A stretch of DNA of 64,000 nucleotides, taken from Hetaerina americana. Taxonomy: Eukaryota; Arthropoda; Insecta; Odonata; Calopterygidae. The notes below the pieces were generated by a model, which worked only from the letters and a program-made list of their open reading frames with translations, was not told the origin of the DNA and did not search any database. The position numbers and the translations under genes are program-made. Location: the NCBI GenBank assembly GCA_022747635.1, contig JAKTNV010000077.1, positions 558,001 to 622,000 on the forward strand, written 5' to 3'. Positions 1 through 10,839 of the stretch are shown piece after piece. Every line of letters begins with the position of its first letter. Within the stretch, counting starts at the first letter, position 1.

Positions 1-330
1 ACAGAATATTCTGGAGACGTGGATTATTTTGAATTGGAGTTAATGTTATACAATTATATGAGGTATTATAAATATTTATTTTACCAAGGGTGTGCAAAAG
101 TCATCTTTCTTAACTGGTCTTCTTCCCGAGGTGATTTGTGTTGCTAATCTCGAGCTGTACGGCTTTCCTCGCTCAAGAAATTAACTACGCATGAGGGATG
201 CTTGTAACCTGCACACCAGAATACCTCACAATTTGCAAGGAAAAACTATTTCAAGTTGGCTAAATGGTGTATTCAAAATAAAAATTGTAAATAAAAAAAT
301 TAATATTATTGTTATCAGAACTAGTAAAAA
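1..330 (+). pseudogene. 3' part of a repeat-associated ORF (copy 1, cut by window edge)
   Basis: Continuation of the reading frame described at 31,756, here cut by the window start. A frame with IYFTKGVQK, then LLPEV and NLELYGFP, and a later CNLH segment can be read with stops between pieces. This resembles, from memory only, a family of ORFs dispersed in arthropod genomes with a Y-x-KG-x-x-K core, an LE-x-x-GCP motif and a distal Cys/His segment. I cannot name its function. It is degenerate in both copies. Confidence 0.4.
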
Positions 331-399
331 TGTACTTATGCTTTCATTCATTGTAAAATCCATATTATTGTTTTATTTCTAACCTTATATTCCATTAAA

Positions 400-745
400 T
401 GAGAAATAAAAAACACACAATGTCCAATAATAAACCTTTATTTAATTTAATATACAATCTTTTCACCTTCAAATCTGAGTACAAATTTGATCACTCTCAG
501 GTGGGTGCCTCGGATATGGTCCATGGTATAGTAATGCACTTGCGATTCTTTATGGTCCATGTAGCAAACTGGCTTCACTGCGACAACTTCCACGCACTCT
601 CCTTTGCTAACAAAGGGCGATCGACCATCGAACTCATCTCTTCCTCGATGCTCTGGAACATATCCTCCATCGACTCACGATTTCAGCCAGTGTTCTTCGT
701 ACACTTCAAGCCAAATTAAAGGAAGCTGCTTGTGGGAAGGGTGGC
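400..745 (-). other. Possible terminal exon with poly(A) signal, unrecognised
   Basis: On the minus strand a CAG acceptor-like site near 733 is followed by a frame containing KGECVEVVAVKPVCYMDHKE and ending in a TAA; an AATAAA signal lies just downstream, near 439-444. The same layout is present in the duplicate at about 32,341-32,668. Both copies share an in-frame TGA about 17 codons into the exon, so if this was coding it was already broken before the duplication, or the true frame starts after the stop. I do not recognise the protein. It could be a processed pseudogene or the tail of a lost gene. Confidence 0.25.
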
Positions 746-1202
746 CATTCCTGAGCAACTTACCGACAATGTTATAAATCATTAATATCATATAGTAAAC
801 ATTTTAAAATAAAAGCATTTGGGGAACAAGTCCCTCTGGCTAAACTGCTTTATATCATTCTGGCAATAAAACTATCAGGGACTCATCTTTTTTTTAAAAA
901 CAAAAAATGTATGAATGCAGGTTATTTAATTGTTTGCATCGACTGTCCATAAAATGGATAAATATTGCTACATGGTGGACTAAAATTTAAGTATAAGTTT
1001 TTGTAAGATACAGAAGTAGAATGCTCTTGTATATTATTATTATAGCCCAAAAATACAGTATTAGCCAGAGTAGAGACTAAAAAAATATAATGAGATAATT
1101 ACCTGAAGATAAACAGAACCATTGGGAAGCCTCAGTGCGAGTTTATGAAAAGAACTTATAGTAAAGGTAAGAGTTAAGAGTAAAACTCAGTCAGCAAGTA
1201 AC
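745..1202. other. No gene seen
   Basis: A+T-rich DNA shared with 32,660-33,125. Nothing recognisable as coding, RNA or terminal-repeat structure. Confidence 0.6.
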
Positions 1203-1395
1203 CCGGTGGCGGCGGGGTAACGTCCTCGTCTGCCTCGTCTCCAAGGGTCGCGGGTTCGATTCCCGCCTGGGTGAGTTTTTCTCCACATAGGGCTTGGGTG
1301 TTTGTATATTTGATCATTGTTATCGTTGTTAATAGTTCGATGTTTAGGCCAGAATGCGCTGTTTTCGGACTTATACTGAATTAAAAAAAATTAAA
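1203..1395 (+). repeat. tRNA-derived SINE, family A, copy 1
   Basis: The head contains a polymerase III B-box (GGGTTCGATTCC) with a GGTGGCGGCGGGGTAACG A-box-like region about 35 bp upstream, then a shared body (CCTGGGTGAGTTTTT, GGGCTTGGGTGTTT, TAATAGT, ATACTGAAT) and an A-rich tail. The copy at 30,455-30,655 shares head, body and tail. The duplicated locus at 33,120-33,128 has an empty site, so this copy inserted after the segmental duplication, or was lost precisely from copy 2. Confidence 0.85.
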
Positions 1396-1779
1396 AGAAG
1401 AGAAAATTATTACCTATATCATTAATTCAAAACTCCTATTTTCCACTCATCCTCTAAGAGATTTTTGATGTTCATTTTAAATAGTCAGTGAAACTGTATT
1501 TTTTAAACTTTAAAACAAAGAAAATCATCTTTACGGATAAACTATCTGAAAAATTAAATTATAATTTCAATGCTCCATTTTCCCCTGTTCTAAGATAGTC
1601 CTTCCTCAAGCCTTAAAAATCCTTACAATTGATTACAATGATCTTTAAGATGATAAACTGGTTTAACTACATGGTTATTTAAGGAGATGTAATGAAATAT
1701 TAATTTTTGCCCTAATATATTCCCACATTTGAAGTGGCTAAATTTAATGGATAAAACTGACCTTCTATCAATTGGTTAA
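1396..1779. other. No gene seen
   Basis: A+T-rich sequence matching about 33,128-33,520. No coding or structural signal noted. Confidence 0.55.
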
Positions 1780-1915
1780 GCAGCAGAATTGCACCGCTTT
1801 TGGATGCAATTGTAGAAAACAGACAAACACTCGTTACATCAATGCTTAAACAGCCGGAATTCCGTAAGCTTCTCAATGCAGTTGGAAAAAAACCAGGGGT
1901 AACTTGCATCCTCCA
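1780..1915 (-). pseudogene. ZAD (zinc-finger-associated domain) exon relic, copy 1a
   Basis: On the minus strand one frame reads SNCIEKLTEFRLFKH, a stop, then CNECLSVFYNCI. This fits the second half of a ZAD, in which a Cys pair precedes an aromatic/F-x-x-x-C helix near the N terminus of many arthropod C2H2 zinc-finger regulators. The first Cys of the C-x-x-C pair is replaced (FSNC). The duplicate at about 33,520-33,650 reads FKQRCNECL without the stop. Related plus-strand copies lie at 10,840 and 44,410. No C2H2 fingers are visible nearby, so this is probably an isolated exon or pseudogene. Confidence 0.55.
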
Positions 1916-2690
1916 AAAATTATTAAAAAATTCATATAAAGAAAATAACTACAGAATCCAACCAAATCCTTTCTCCCAAATAAGAATATACTGTTTGAAA
2001 ATATTGCACAGATATATCAGCCAAAAGTTAACTCATTTAACTAAAGATTTCTTAAAATATAATTTAAGGATATACATCACAAGGATAAATTACAATTTCC
2101 TTTAATGTATATTAAGTCGTTTATAGTCTTTTCCGGCATGAATTGTGATTAATTATTAATGCCAAATACATTCATCAAAAGTCCAAAACTGTTGAAACAC
2201 AATCTGCCTACTTTAAATTCAGTTTTATTACACATTATGAAGGTTAACCACGCTTCTCATAATTGACTGAACTGAACTCAACTGAATATCACCCACCAAC
2301 CATTAAAAATGGAGCAAGAGGTGACTGTCTTACTTTGGTTATTAGGTAATAAAAACAATAGCATTATGATGACAGTAAATAAATCGTAAATATCTGGGTA
2401 TAACAAAAAAATCAGTACATTCTAACGTTAACATAAACAGCTAGAGAAAATAGCCGATTCGATTCGAATAAAAAATGAGGACGGGAATTAAATTAGGGAC
2501 AGAGTAAAATGAAAGGTCAATATACGAGAGAGTATAAAATAAATTCCTGTGAAGTAAACATCTTTTATTGGTTCTAATAGAGTGAGTGTTATTACTGGTT
2601 GGGAGGGGGACGAGTTGAGGACATTCCTGTCGTAAGAGATAAGTGATTAAGATTTGGAAGCGGTGGGATTTTCAGGGAATTGGGAAGTAT
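1916..2690. other. No gene seen
   Basis: A+T-rich sequence shared with 33,660-34,440. No convincing coding frame or terminal repeat. Confidence 0.55.
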
Positions 2691-3185
2691 GGGCGTAGTA
2701 AGAACACCGGTGCCACAATCACTTTATTACAATAAGGAAGAAAGCCCCCAGGTACCCATGAGCGGATTTGCTCTAAAGAAATAACACCGATGTGCACGAT
2801 ACATAACCCCGACCTGGAGAGTGTTAGCTTCCTTACATTAAAACACCCAACGGAGTCCAATCACTATGCAGAAGTAGTAGTAGTATTTAGGGATGGGCTA
2901 TCCGAGGTCATTAGCGCCATTGGGGATGGACAAGAAAGGATGAAAGGTGGAGAGAAGCCAGGCGTCGGCATTAGCCTAATCATACCGAAAGGTGTAGAAG
3001 GGTCCGCAGCTTAAAGTCCCATCTGGTGGACGGCAAACTCACTCAAAGTGGCCATCCACAAGGCACTTCAAGTGGGGATGAAAATATCTCTAAAATATTC
3101 AACATCGCCGGGATTTGAACCCGGGCCCCCTGAGTGGGAAGCCATTACGGTAGTCACTGCACCATTTTCATCCCCACAATACAAG
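2690..3185 (-). repeat. tRNA-derived SINE, family B, copy 1
   Basis: On the minus strand the segment from about 3,180 leftward reads as a tRNA-like head: an A-box-like TGGTGCAGTGACTACCG and a B-box CCGGGTTCAAATCCCGG at about 3,108-3,124. A body of about 400 bp follows with no long frame. The same element lies at 34,440-34,925 in the duplicate, so it inserted before the duplication. The left end is placed only approximately. Confidence 0.7.
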
Positions 3186-4190
3186 GTCAAGGCCATCTTG
3201 CTTTATTTGTGGGGAGAGTATACGTAGGTGTCTTTTCGCAGAATAATATTGGGCTGATTTTGTTAAGACGTAACCTTATAAGGGAATATTGCGAAGGGTG
3301 TTTGAGTGGGGAATATAAATTTACCAAGCATAAAGGAACATGGTTTAATGCACGCCACTTACAGTCACTCTCGACTTGTATTCTAGGGATGAATAATTAT
3401 ATCCTTGTATTCTCGTAATGTTCCGCTAATTCAAGACCTTCTAGTTTTCGGACTGCACTTACGGCTATATTTCTTCTTCCGAGCCATAAGAACTTCCTTA
3501 ACTTGACACTTCTCCAGGAATATAAACACGCTAAAATCAAACAGGCCACCGAAATTGGTGAAATTACACTTTAAACCGGCATCCAAACACCAAATTAAGG
3601 GAATTTAATCGTTTTATTTCCATTAAAGTCATTTACATGGCAAGAGGTAACGTTATTCTCCAAGTAAACTTTCTGCTCTACGTAATTGGCGTCATAAATT
3701 TCTTCTTTCCACATAAAACAAGCATAACTCTGTATATTTATCGCATAAAAACATGCAGAACACCAGGGACGATAAAACTAGTGAATATTAACAGTCAGTA
3801 GAACATACGAAATAACACACAAAAGAAAAATCATAATGAATACGTATGAGGTCAACATAATGGCGTACGCTGCATGTCTCTTGGAATATATTTCAGGCTA
3901 GCAAAGGAAAATTACGTCTTTAAGGAAATCCTATTGCCCCCCAGTTTTCCTTAAAATCTCGTCAGTAAAATGCCAACATTCAGCTGTGAAATTGTCAAGC
4001 CATGTTCTGACAGGGAAAAAATTAACTTCTGCTCTTTTCAACGTTGAATGTCCGTTTGGTCACTTCCGAAAATATCAGCTGTAAGTGTCTGGAGGTTCTA
4101 CCTTTGGTTTTTCGAAGGAACGTCCGTCAAGCACGGCTTTTTTTTAGAAGTACGTTGTCCTTAAAATATTAAGTAACCGAGATGTATTCA
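3186..4190. other. No gene seen
   Basis: Shared with about 34,926-35,935. Short open frames on either strand are not preserved between the two copies, which argues against coding. Confidence 0.5.
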
Positions 4191-4194
4191 AGAG

Positions 4195-4661
4195 AAAGGA
4201 ATTATTCCACTTATCAGCAGAAGGGACCGTAGGAAATCCTCTGGTAGAAGCAAAGGATGGGCCAAAATCCGACTTGATATTTCTCAGTTACGCGTCTCTG
4301 TGCAATCGCGCGCCTTCGCCGTGTCGTAATCAACGTCCCGAGTTAGCATGTGCAAGTGGAAATCTGTTTCCCTTCGCGCCATCTGGTGGTAATAAACTGT
4401 ACTGAGGTGTTTAATTGAAATACTAAACAAAAATAATTTTGAACAAAAACTATTAATTAGTAAGGAGAAAATTGTTTTAAAATTTAATGCCCAAAATTTT
4501 AATGGGAATATTTTATGTAGATGTAATTTAATTTGTAAACTTTAACTTCGTGGTACATTTTCAAATTTTTAAAATGACGTCATCCAACGGTTTTCGCCAC
4601 CTGCCATTCCTTCGATTAACTAATCCCTTCAGATGGTCACGTGTCCTCGTGCTGGACGGAG
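4195..4661 (+). promoter_or_regulatory. Promoter-like cluster: CpG-richer patch, CTCF-like motif, CRE, E-box, splice donor
   Basis: A locally CpG-richer patch (about 4,265-4,395) ends in GCGCCATCTGGTGG, the reverse complement of a CTCF-like core. It is followed by a palindromic CRE (TGACGTCA, 4,575-4,582), an E-box (CACGTG, 4,638-4,643) and a strong donor GGAG/GTGAGTG at 4,661. The CRE, E-box and donor are unchanged in copy 2 (36,303; 36,366; about 36,390), while the CTCF-like core has a substitution there (CATCTGATGG). This suggests a transcription start and first exon on the plus strand, but no transcript is known. Confidence 0.35.
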
Positions 4662-5239
4662 GTGAGTGTGTACTAGTCTAATATTTGCGTCTTTAGTGAT
4701 TAATGTTAGTTGACCTATGCTATGTGTTGCAATTGTGAAAAAGGGTGAAACTCAGTTCAGTTCTAGTTAGTTATACTATTGTTGCGGCGATCGTGACGGA
4801 TGTAAATTCCCTCGTGATTACTGAACACGATGTGTTGACTGATTTAGGCGTGCTTTTGCTAGGAACTTATCTCTTCGATGTATCCTAGTGAAAAGTGAAA
4901 TTTCATCATAATTTAAAATGAAACAGGAAATAATGCGCTTACATTGGGTTTGTCATTAATGCCGAGAAGACGGAGCGATTGTGGTGCGAGATGATACACG
5001 ATACGTAGTTCTAAAGTTTCGCCACTAAGATTGCTGATTTAACCGTTTTACGCCATGGAACCAAAATCACAGTCTACTTTCTAATGCAAATTCATTTACA
5101 CTTAATATTTTTAGACATTTAGTATTCTGCAGTCATTCACACTTATTACAACCAAGATTTTTTAATGTCGCTACTTTTTACAACAAAAGTACTCGTCATA
5201 TCCCATTGCATTTTGCTTCCATTCTCATTTAAAGGGTAA

Positions 5240-5865
5240 TCTCAGATATCAATCAAACTTTAAGGAACTGGAGTCTAACTGTGTGGACGCTTGACGCAAG
5301 AAAGCGGTGTTGGTTGAATTATTTTCAGCCTACGCGCTCCTAGTTAAGAGGCAATATCAGTGCGTGCTAAGAGTCCTCCAGTGCCTTTCGCCCCATTTTA
5401 CTACGAGTCTTTCTCTTGATCGGACCAGAGTTGAAAACTTTCTCTTTGGGTGAATTTGCTCAGTTAGTGACGATGAATTCCGTGTTTCGAACTTACATAT
5501 CTGCACTTCAGACGACTGCTCTTGGACATACATTTAGCATTTTCATCAATAGAAGCACAATGACTTGCAAATAATTTAATTATAACCCTAACCGGATATA
5601 GTTTCTTATTCAATAAAACCAACTTGGTTTATCGCTCAAAGTCGTAATTATAAGTGTTTCGGCATTCTTGTGAAAGCTCTCTTTATGATAAAAATGGAAA
5701 CATATTCCCTCACATTTGGAAGTGTTAGAATTGTTATTATTTAACCTGTTTTTAAATTTCAGGTCAGTGATGCAATTAGTATGAGTGTGTGTTTGGACAA
5801 TGGCTTCATGTAAAGGGAAGAAAAGGCACACTGTGGTTGGAGAGAGAGGCGGGGAAATGTCTGGA
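5240..5865. repeat. Near-identical block shared with 36,980-37,605
   Basis: Over about 625 bp the two duplication copies differ at one position that I could find (CTTGG versus CTAGG near 5,523), although adjoining stretches differ at several positions per 60 bp. This is described as a finding (conversion or constraint). Confidence 0.85.
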
Positions 5866-5932
5866 AGTGTAGGAATGAAATTAGGATCCCTAGGAAATTG
5901 AACTTCGGAAAATCCAACAAATAGGAACAATG
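5763..5932 (+). other. Possible internal exon, apparently non-coding
   Basis: A polypyrimidine-rich TTTTTAAATTTCAG acceptor ends at 5,762, and a TG/GTAAGTTG donor follows position 5,932, bounding 170 bp. Both sites are unchanged in copy 2 (37,503-37,672). All three forward frames have stops; one starts MASCKGKKRHTVVGE and stops at different places in the two copies. It could be a 5'-UTR exon downstream of the donor at 4,661. A 145-codon minus-strand frame across the same region is probably a shadow. Confidence 0.35.
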
Positions 5933-6838
5933 GTAAGTTGAGACTTTTCAATTCCTTAAAATATCTTATGTACACATGTTTTCTATGTATACATTGATCA
6001 GTCGTAAGGACGTCTACTTCCAATTGACCTCTGTCATGGATGGTCATATTTAAGCGTCCCTCTCTACCTCGTTCCTTCGATACCTACTCCCACTGCACAT
6101 TTCTCCTAAAAATATTTCTTCCTTAAAATGATTATTTGAAAAGATTGTCTTACAATTCCTTTTGCAATGGAGAATCATTGTTGCTGAAAATGTAATCAAT
6201 AATCGTAATTACTTGCGACACCATGTGTAGGGGCAAGTGATATTCTGAAGACATAAATATAATTATCGAGCTATTAAGATCATTACGGACCAGTTCTTCT
6301 TTGGATAAACCGTTTCGCGTATAATGATTTCTATTCATCAAGATATACTTACTCCTACCATTTACATTTTAAATTCTCAGTGGCGTCGTGTTTGAGGTTA
6401 TACGTGTGCCTATATAGCGATGAATCCGGAAGAATAATCTGCTGGGAAATTTCGAAAATGTGTACTCTGACGTCAGGATTTTCAATATAGACGTTCCATT
6501 GTTCAGACAACTGTTTCCTGTACCTAAAATTAAAATTGCGTGTTGTCTTTCGAACGTATTATTTGTGTGTCATATGCCACACTTCGCCCCAGATATTCCG
6601 GAATCTGGTAGTGAGGCCGTTTCGTTTTTAGAATAACTGATAGTTTATGAATTCCGTTTGGGTTTCAAAATCTGATATTAGCGTGTAATTTTTTGAATGT
6701 ATTATACGAGCTGTCGCGGTGAACTTCGTACCGCATAACAATATGTGAACAGTTTAGTTAAACTATTTATAAATCAAGGACACTTGTGCTTACAATAATT
6801 GTGCTTCAATTGTTCTAATAAAAAAGGAAATATTTCAA
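5933..6838. other. No gene seen
   Basis: Shared with about 37,673-38,560; A+T-rich, with small indels between copies and no preserved frame. Confidence 0.5.
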
Positions 6839-6839
6839 C

Positions 6840-7715
6840 AAAATTACGAAAAATTAATAAATTGAAAAGAAAACTGAATTCGTTTAAACTCAAAAGACAT
6901 ATCGGTTAGGATCAAGGGAATCCTCGGAATGAGAACTTTTTCAACTTAGAGTTTACCTTTGAGTTCACGTGAATTATATGAATCATTAATATTTTTAAAC
7001 AAAAATGGTTCCATTGCATAGTTTTGGTTAATTTATGTTCAGTAGCATCGTGACCACCCAGCCAACCTTCTGCTGTAAATTTTGCGGTGGTCAGCCAGGC
7101 ACATCCAAGGAGTTTAAAAATTCAGATTAATAGTTGGTGTTATAGTCCTTGTTTATTACACAGTCAATATATTAGAATGAATGCAGATTACCAAAGATTT
7201 GATACTGAATAACAAAGTTTAAGTAAATCACATATTTAACCATAGTCGCCAAAATTGCTCGCTTACTCGATCATTTCTGATTTTTGTAGTTTTCAATGAT
7301 TTTCGGGAAAATATTTTCGATGAGCTTATCTTTCGATGAAACGTTATTGCGAAAATTTCAAGAAAATGATGTCAATCCGCTCCATTCGTCGACAGAAACG
7401 GGGTTATTACCGATAACTTGTAGAGATTATCTTACTTGTAGAGATCTTCAGCAGATGGATGGTTCAGAAATTCAACCTTAATGTTTGTTGATGGTTGTAG
7501 ATTCTTCACGTAGCGCCAGAGGTTTGATGATTTGGGGCAAGCGTTTGTTTCATTGGCATCAAAGCATTGCCTCAAAAGCATTTCAAGTCATTGCGCAGAT
7601 TTTTCAATGTCCGGTTAAGTTCTTCCAATGCGCGTTCGTGCGCTATCGTGCATTCGTCCCATATGATGAGTTTGGATACTGCTAAACATTTGGCCATAGT
7701 GAATGCGACAGGCGG
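6840..7715 (-). pseudogene. Helitron helicase (Pif1-like) C-terminal fragment, copy 1
   Basis: Rolling-circle Helitrons encode a Rep/Pif1-type helicase. On the minus strand, from 7,715 leftward and through several frameshifts and stops, I read KLIIWDECTIAHERALEELN (Walker B region, DEC in place of the usual DE-C/A), then SERAILAT near 7,260, SLDVPG-PPQN-QQKVGW near 7,090-7,120, and VLIPRIPLILTD then FEFKRIQFSF near 6,890-6,940. These match, in order, the Walker B, ERAILAP, PPH-L-LK-G and FIPRI/FEFKR blocks of the helicase C-terminal half. The N-terminal Rep and Walker A parts are missing; the 5' side is cut where a Penelope-like element begins at 7,717. Confidence 0.8.
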
Positions 7716-7716
7716 C

Positions 7717-8512
7717 CCTCACTGTGGGTAAGATATGTTGACGACATTTTTGTCTTTTGTTCGCACGGTGAGGGAGAGTTAAAAAAGTTCCTGAAACATC
7801 TGAACTCACAGCATCAAGCCATTCACTTCACTATGGAGGTGGAATAGGATCATAAACTGCCCTTCTTGGACGTCATGGTGAAGAGAAATAAAAGGAATGT
7901 GAGGCTTGGACACAGAGTATACAGGAACCCCAGTCATTACACCGACCGCTACCTTAATGCTGCATCGCGCCACCATCCCAGTCAGAAGACCTCACTGGTA
8001 GACACACTTGTCAACCGAGCATATAAAATATATGACTCCAATTCTATTGCAAACGAGAAGAAACACTTTACAACAGGCCTGCAAAGGAATGGATACACCG
8101 CTCATATGATCAAATAAAGGGCCGAGAAAGAAGAAAAGAAAACACAAACCACCGCTGTTCCTGACAGGAAGGAAGACTCCAGAACACGACCGAAGGCTTA
8201 CATTTACATCCCCTTCATCGCAGGGACTTCGGAAAGAATCGTGAGTGATTTAAGGAAGGATGATAGCTGACACCCTACCTGGACCACAAGATGAACTTTG
8301 GAGCAAGTCTGGAGTGAACCCGGACATTATTCTGTTTGAAGACGCTAAAATAATAGCAAAAGAAGAAATGTACTTCCCGAAGATAATTAGAGAGGCCACT
8401 GAAATCGTTTATAGGCCAGAAAACTTTAACAGAGAGGATGGATATCCTCTCCACAGTGTGTTGAAAAGAATTATTCCGCGAAAATATGAGGACGTTCCCT
8501 GATTGACCAAAG
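7717..8512 (+). pseudogene. Penelope-like element RT/GIY-YIG fragment, copy 1
   Basis: Penelope-like elements (PLEs) encode a reverse transcriptase and often a GIY-YIG endonuclease. The fragment starts at RT catalytic motif C, LWVRYVDDIFVF, followed by HLNSQHQAIHFTMEVE, a stop, LPFLDVMVKRN and VYRNPSHYTDRYLNAASRHH, then ends in the C-terminal region. Relative to copy 2, about 35 bp near 8,255 and about 150 bp near 8,298 are missing; the second gap removes the GIY-YIG core. The 5' truncation at motif C and the abrupt junction with the Helitron piece suggest a 5'-truncated insertion. Confidence 0.85.
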
Positions 8513-9555
8513 AAATTTCCCGGTTTTGGCCCTGGACGCCAGCAGGATAGCCGGCGAAACTGTTATGAATTTAAATAACATACGCGGACGCAGACCGAAA
8601 AATATGGAAATCACCCACTCATTGCCACGGAAACCGGCGAACGAACATGTGTTAAATATAGCTATATAATATATATTATGTATGAGTTTATACACATATA
8701 CTCTTTTATATAGAAATAGATATAAGGAAAAGGGATAGGAACACACATAAAGGACTCACACTGGAAGGGTGGGGAAGGTGGAATCAAGCAGATCACGAAT
8801 GCAAACGTATTTCCTAAACCGGGATTTTGAACTCTGCATCTTTCCACTTGCCAATCGCACTTGTAAATCGCATATTCTGAAGGTGTGAGAGTACTTCTAA
8901 TACTTATCTGGATATTGTAACGTAAAAACTTGTAAGCCATATGACAAAACTTACGTGAAATAGTGTTAAAAAACATAAAAATAAGCGAAAGAACCAAGAA
9001 AACAATTTATAGCTTGGCACTTGCATTTCGTTCTTCAACTGTTCATTCATTTTAGAATGTCTTTTGTAATGCAAAGCTAATGATATAGAAAGGGACTAAT
9101 TTCATCCTGGTCACAGATATTTCGGGGTGATAAGTAGTAATCTATCATTGAGAAATGGAAAATAAAAATTAACATTTTTATTTGTCAATCAGGTGATGCA
9201 GTGTGGCAGGCATTGTTTGAAATGAAGTTTAAGTAGAAAGAAATTATTAGTTCCTATAAGTTCATTCATCCGAAACACCCGGGTTCAAAGATTCAGAAAG
9301 ACCTTGTTTGTGAAGTCCATACGATTGAATAACCATGCATTTATGCAAGCATTAGTTAATATGCGTTGTAGCTCTAGAGTAGTATCAACATATAACAAGT
9401 CAAACTGTGCCGTGTTTCCATTCGGTTCCTTTCTGAATAAGTGTTAAAATAATTCTTGGAACGTTGACGCGGTCCCGTTGTTTTTAAAAGGCAGTATTTG
9501 TACTGAAGTTGGTTCAAACCATTTTCAATGGCCGAAAGTTAATATTTATCATTTT
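8513..9555. other. No confident gene; duplicated A+T-rich DNA
   Basis: Shared with 40,421-41,520. In copy 2 a 77-codon frame (41,189-41,422) is open, but the matching copy-1 stretch (about 9,240-9,445) has an indel near its start, so coding is not supported. Confidence 0.45.
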
Positions 9556-9556
9556 T

Positions 9557-10015
9557 TTATTCACCATGAAACATATTTACCGGTATTTGGCTGTTAACAT
9601 ACACATTGATGTAATTGATGCGCCTTCTTTTGTCCCTCCCAAATAACCAATGCCATGATCTTCGCCGCAGAAGAAACGGTTTTCGCCTTCTTTGCAGCCA
9701 GTTTTCTCTCTTTTTTCCATTATTTTGAATGTTCTCTTTCCAAGAGTGTGGAGTAATGCACCCATATTTCATCCATAGTTATGAAATTTCACATAAATTA
9801 TGCTTTTCTGGTGTGAAACTTTGTCAAGCAATCGATTGAAACATCTTCAGGAACCTGGTTTTGCTCGCGTGCGAGGAAACTCAGCACCCATTTTGCACAC
9901 AGCTTTCTCATGTCTAAGTTTTCAGTTGATATGTGATTTATCACATTTTTTGAAATATCTTCAATATCTGCTACCTTGCACACTTTCAGTCGTCCGTCTT
10001 TACTCTCCATTATTC
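9557..10015 (-). pseudogene. mariner-family transposase fragment, copy 1
   Basis: DDE transposase of the Tc1/mariner superfamily, which cuts and pastes DNA at TA sites. Minus-strand frames read ISKNVINHISTENLDMRKLC, then AKWVLSFLAREQ, FITMDEIWVHYST (first catalytic Asp region, usually MDET-W), and after a frameshift AAKKAKTVSSAAKIMALVIW, which fits the KKAKT-x-S-A-x-K-x-MA-x-x-FW block. Stops and a frameshift lie between the blocks, so it is inactive. Copy 2 at 41,525-42,035 keeps a few more N-terminal residues. No terminal inverted repeats were identified. Confidence 0.85.
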
Positions 10016-10839
10016 CAGCCTTTAGTATAATAACTGAGGCAGTTTTCCGTTGCCTTCCTCGATAGTATATTTATTCAAAGAAACATCACTTTAAAATAGT
10101 TGCCCCATTGGAGTCAGATGCCTCTGGAGCCGCCTCATTATAGGATCAGATGATGCATGGACCCACAGTTATTGGAAAATGCAACAGCCTCCTTTGAGCA
10201 TGGTGATTGTTTGTTTATGGTAAACTTATATAGTTTATTTTATCCTCTCACTCTCTCACACCTCTCCCTTTGATAACTCCTGTTCAAAATGCAGAAAAAA
10301 CTTTTTTTGGTTTATCTTAGTTACCGCTTCTGTCCAGCATAGCAATTATAGATAAAAATCCTTCAAGATATTTTCCACGAGGATTCATTGTGTAGGATAA
10401 CAGTGTCTCCATAAATTTGTGTGTAAACTTGTTTATTTTACCTTAAGCTGCGTAACAAGTTTCGACTCCCTTCTAGTTTATAGTATATAATTAATCATTT
10501 GGAGTAATTTAAAACTTTCACAATGTGTGATAAAACCAATTTCGAATTCTGCAGATTGTGTTGAAATAGAGTGGGACTGTTGATCAATATTTTCGACGAG
10601 GTTAATAAATAAATAGGTATACATGTTGGAAAATACCATAGAGGATTTTTTGAAGTAAGTCTATTTGTATCAAATGGCTTCTTTTTTATTTACGTTTGTA
10701 GGAAATGTTTGGTTAAATCAATAAGTAATCGGGTTGTAGTACATTCCGTACACCGATGTCAAAAAGTATGTTTCTTTATTGGCAAGAGTCGTTTCGTGCA
10801 TTCTGTTGCTAATATCTCTAAATGATATGTGTAATTAGG
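10016..10839. other. No gene seen
   Basis: Shared with copy 2 except for the 1.55-kb insert there. Nothing recognisable. Confidence 0.5.

Noticed and set aside
5610..6047. 145-codon minus-strand frame kept in both duplicates
   Set aside because: The two copies are almost identical here, so open-frame retention is not informative; composition is low-complexity (THTHTN, NNNNSN) and splice sites point to the plus strand.
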